From Aquicella lusitana (GTDB lineage: Bacteria > Pseudomonadota > Gammaproteobacteria > DSM-16500), in NCBI RefSeq assembly GCF_902459475.1, contig NZ_LR699117.1:1-64000 (forward strand): DNA of 64,000 nt, written 5' to 3'. The notes under the pieces are model-generated. The model had not been told where the DNA came from. It did not search any database and saw nothing but the letters and a program-made list of their open reading frames with translations. Each line of letters starts with the position of its first letter. Position 1 is the stretch's first letter. Of this stretch, positions 63,794 to 64,000 are shown piece after piece. The position numbers were made by a program, and so were the translations under genes.

Positions 63794-64000
63794 TTATTCC
63801 TGTTGCGCATAGCGGTTCGGTCTGTGTTTAAACCGAAGCAAAGTCAGCCGATTATTCTTTAGCCAATGCGTGATGACGAATGTTGTTAAGCCAATCAAGA
63901 GACACCCGAATATCATTAAATTATTTTTATCACCAGCGCTGTTCTTATAAATTAGCATTGATATGACTCCTGCTGAAACCAGTATAAATAATGGCTTAAT
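63794..64000 (-). CDS. Membrane protein C-terminus, cut by the window edge
   Basis: A minus-strand frame open at 64000 and ending with TAA at 63794-63796 shows 68 residues. Two hydrophobic segments (PLFILVSAGVISMLIY and NLMIFGCLLIGLTTFVITHW) are followed by a basic tail (LLRFKHRPNRYAQQE). The positive charge after the last span suggests a cytoplasmic C-terminus. The family cannot be named from the part seen. Confidence 0.6.
   Translation of the reverse strand: MKPLFILVSAGVISMLIYKNSAGDKNNLMIFGCLLIGLTTFVITHWLKNNRLTLLRFKHRPNRYAQQE

Noticed and set aside
1-64000. CRISPR array, tRNA or rRNA genes
   Set aside because: No regularly spaced repeat-spacer pattern, cloverleaf with GTTCRANNC, or rRNA-like stretch was seen.

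Overview
This window looks like most of a conjugative plasmid from a low-GC, host-associated gammaproteobacterium, probably of the order Legionellales (Legionella or a relative). The plasmid call rests on a minus-strand parA cut by the left edge, an iteron cluster beside it, a RepA-type initiator (4693-5619) followed by DnaA boxes and three exact 16-bp iterons, and a nearly complete F-type conjugation operon. The Legionellales call rests on a broken copy of icmW (Dot/Icm secretion adaptor, 54568-55013) and an F-box protein gene carried by a Tn3-family transposon. Both points are inferred from sequence and remembered family features; no database was searched.

Layout. 1-5.8 kb: maintenance region with parA and its operators, a six-copy iteron array, a RelE/HigB-type toxin with an XRE antitoxin, an SDR oxidoreductase, a minus-strand group (XRE/S24-like repressor, hotdog thioesterase, possible autoinducer-domain protein), repressor-like palindromes, repA and oriV. 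5.8-29.8 kb: one plus-strand transfer operon in the order traA-L-E-K-B-V-C-trbI-lytic transglycosylase-traW-traU-two unknown genes-trbC-traN-traF-traH-traG-traD-traI-small accessory gene, with start/stop overlaps almost throughout. 29.8-30.2 kb: nested inverted repeats and a sequence resembling the F nic site, the best oriT candidate. 30.2-31.5 kb: small plasmid genes (RHH-like, DUF6573, DUF6471) around shared palindromes.

31.6-38 kb: toxic-ion resistance cluster (Gdx/SugE guanidinium exporter, CrcB/Fluc fluoride channel with DUF190, MFS transporter, broken arsC and ACR3 arsenite exporter), then a group II intron beside a degraded DUF2779 remnant. 38-42 kb: a four-gene minus-strand operon of an AbiJ-NTD4-like protein, a KfrA-like coiled-coil protein, a tyrosine recombinase and an unknown protein. 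This is the best candidate here for an undescribed system. 42-45.6 kb: a nonsense-split CHASE3-PAS-GAF-GGDEF diguanylate cyclase, a methyltransferase and an XRE regulator.

45.6-64 kb: a stress-tolerance island with four Hsp20 proteins, GroES/GroEL under a sigma32-like promoter, an orphan GatC, rhodanese, DUF1931, SH3b and PepSY proteins and a broken Kef-type antiporter. It has been hit by two IS982-family copies (one interrupted by an IS481-family element) and by a 5007-bp Tn3-family transposon carrying the F-box gene. The interrupted PepSY and DUF1931 genes can be rebuilt exactly once the elements and one target duplication are removed.

The transfer block is free of visible lesions. The cargo block from about 34 kb onward holds five genes broken by point changes, one degraded remnant and two genes broken by insertions, suggesting that transfer is under selection while cargo decays. 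I see no tRNA, rRNA or CRISPR array.
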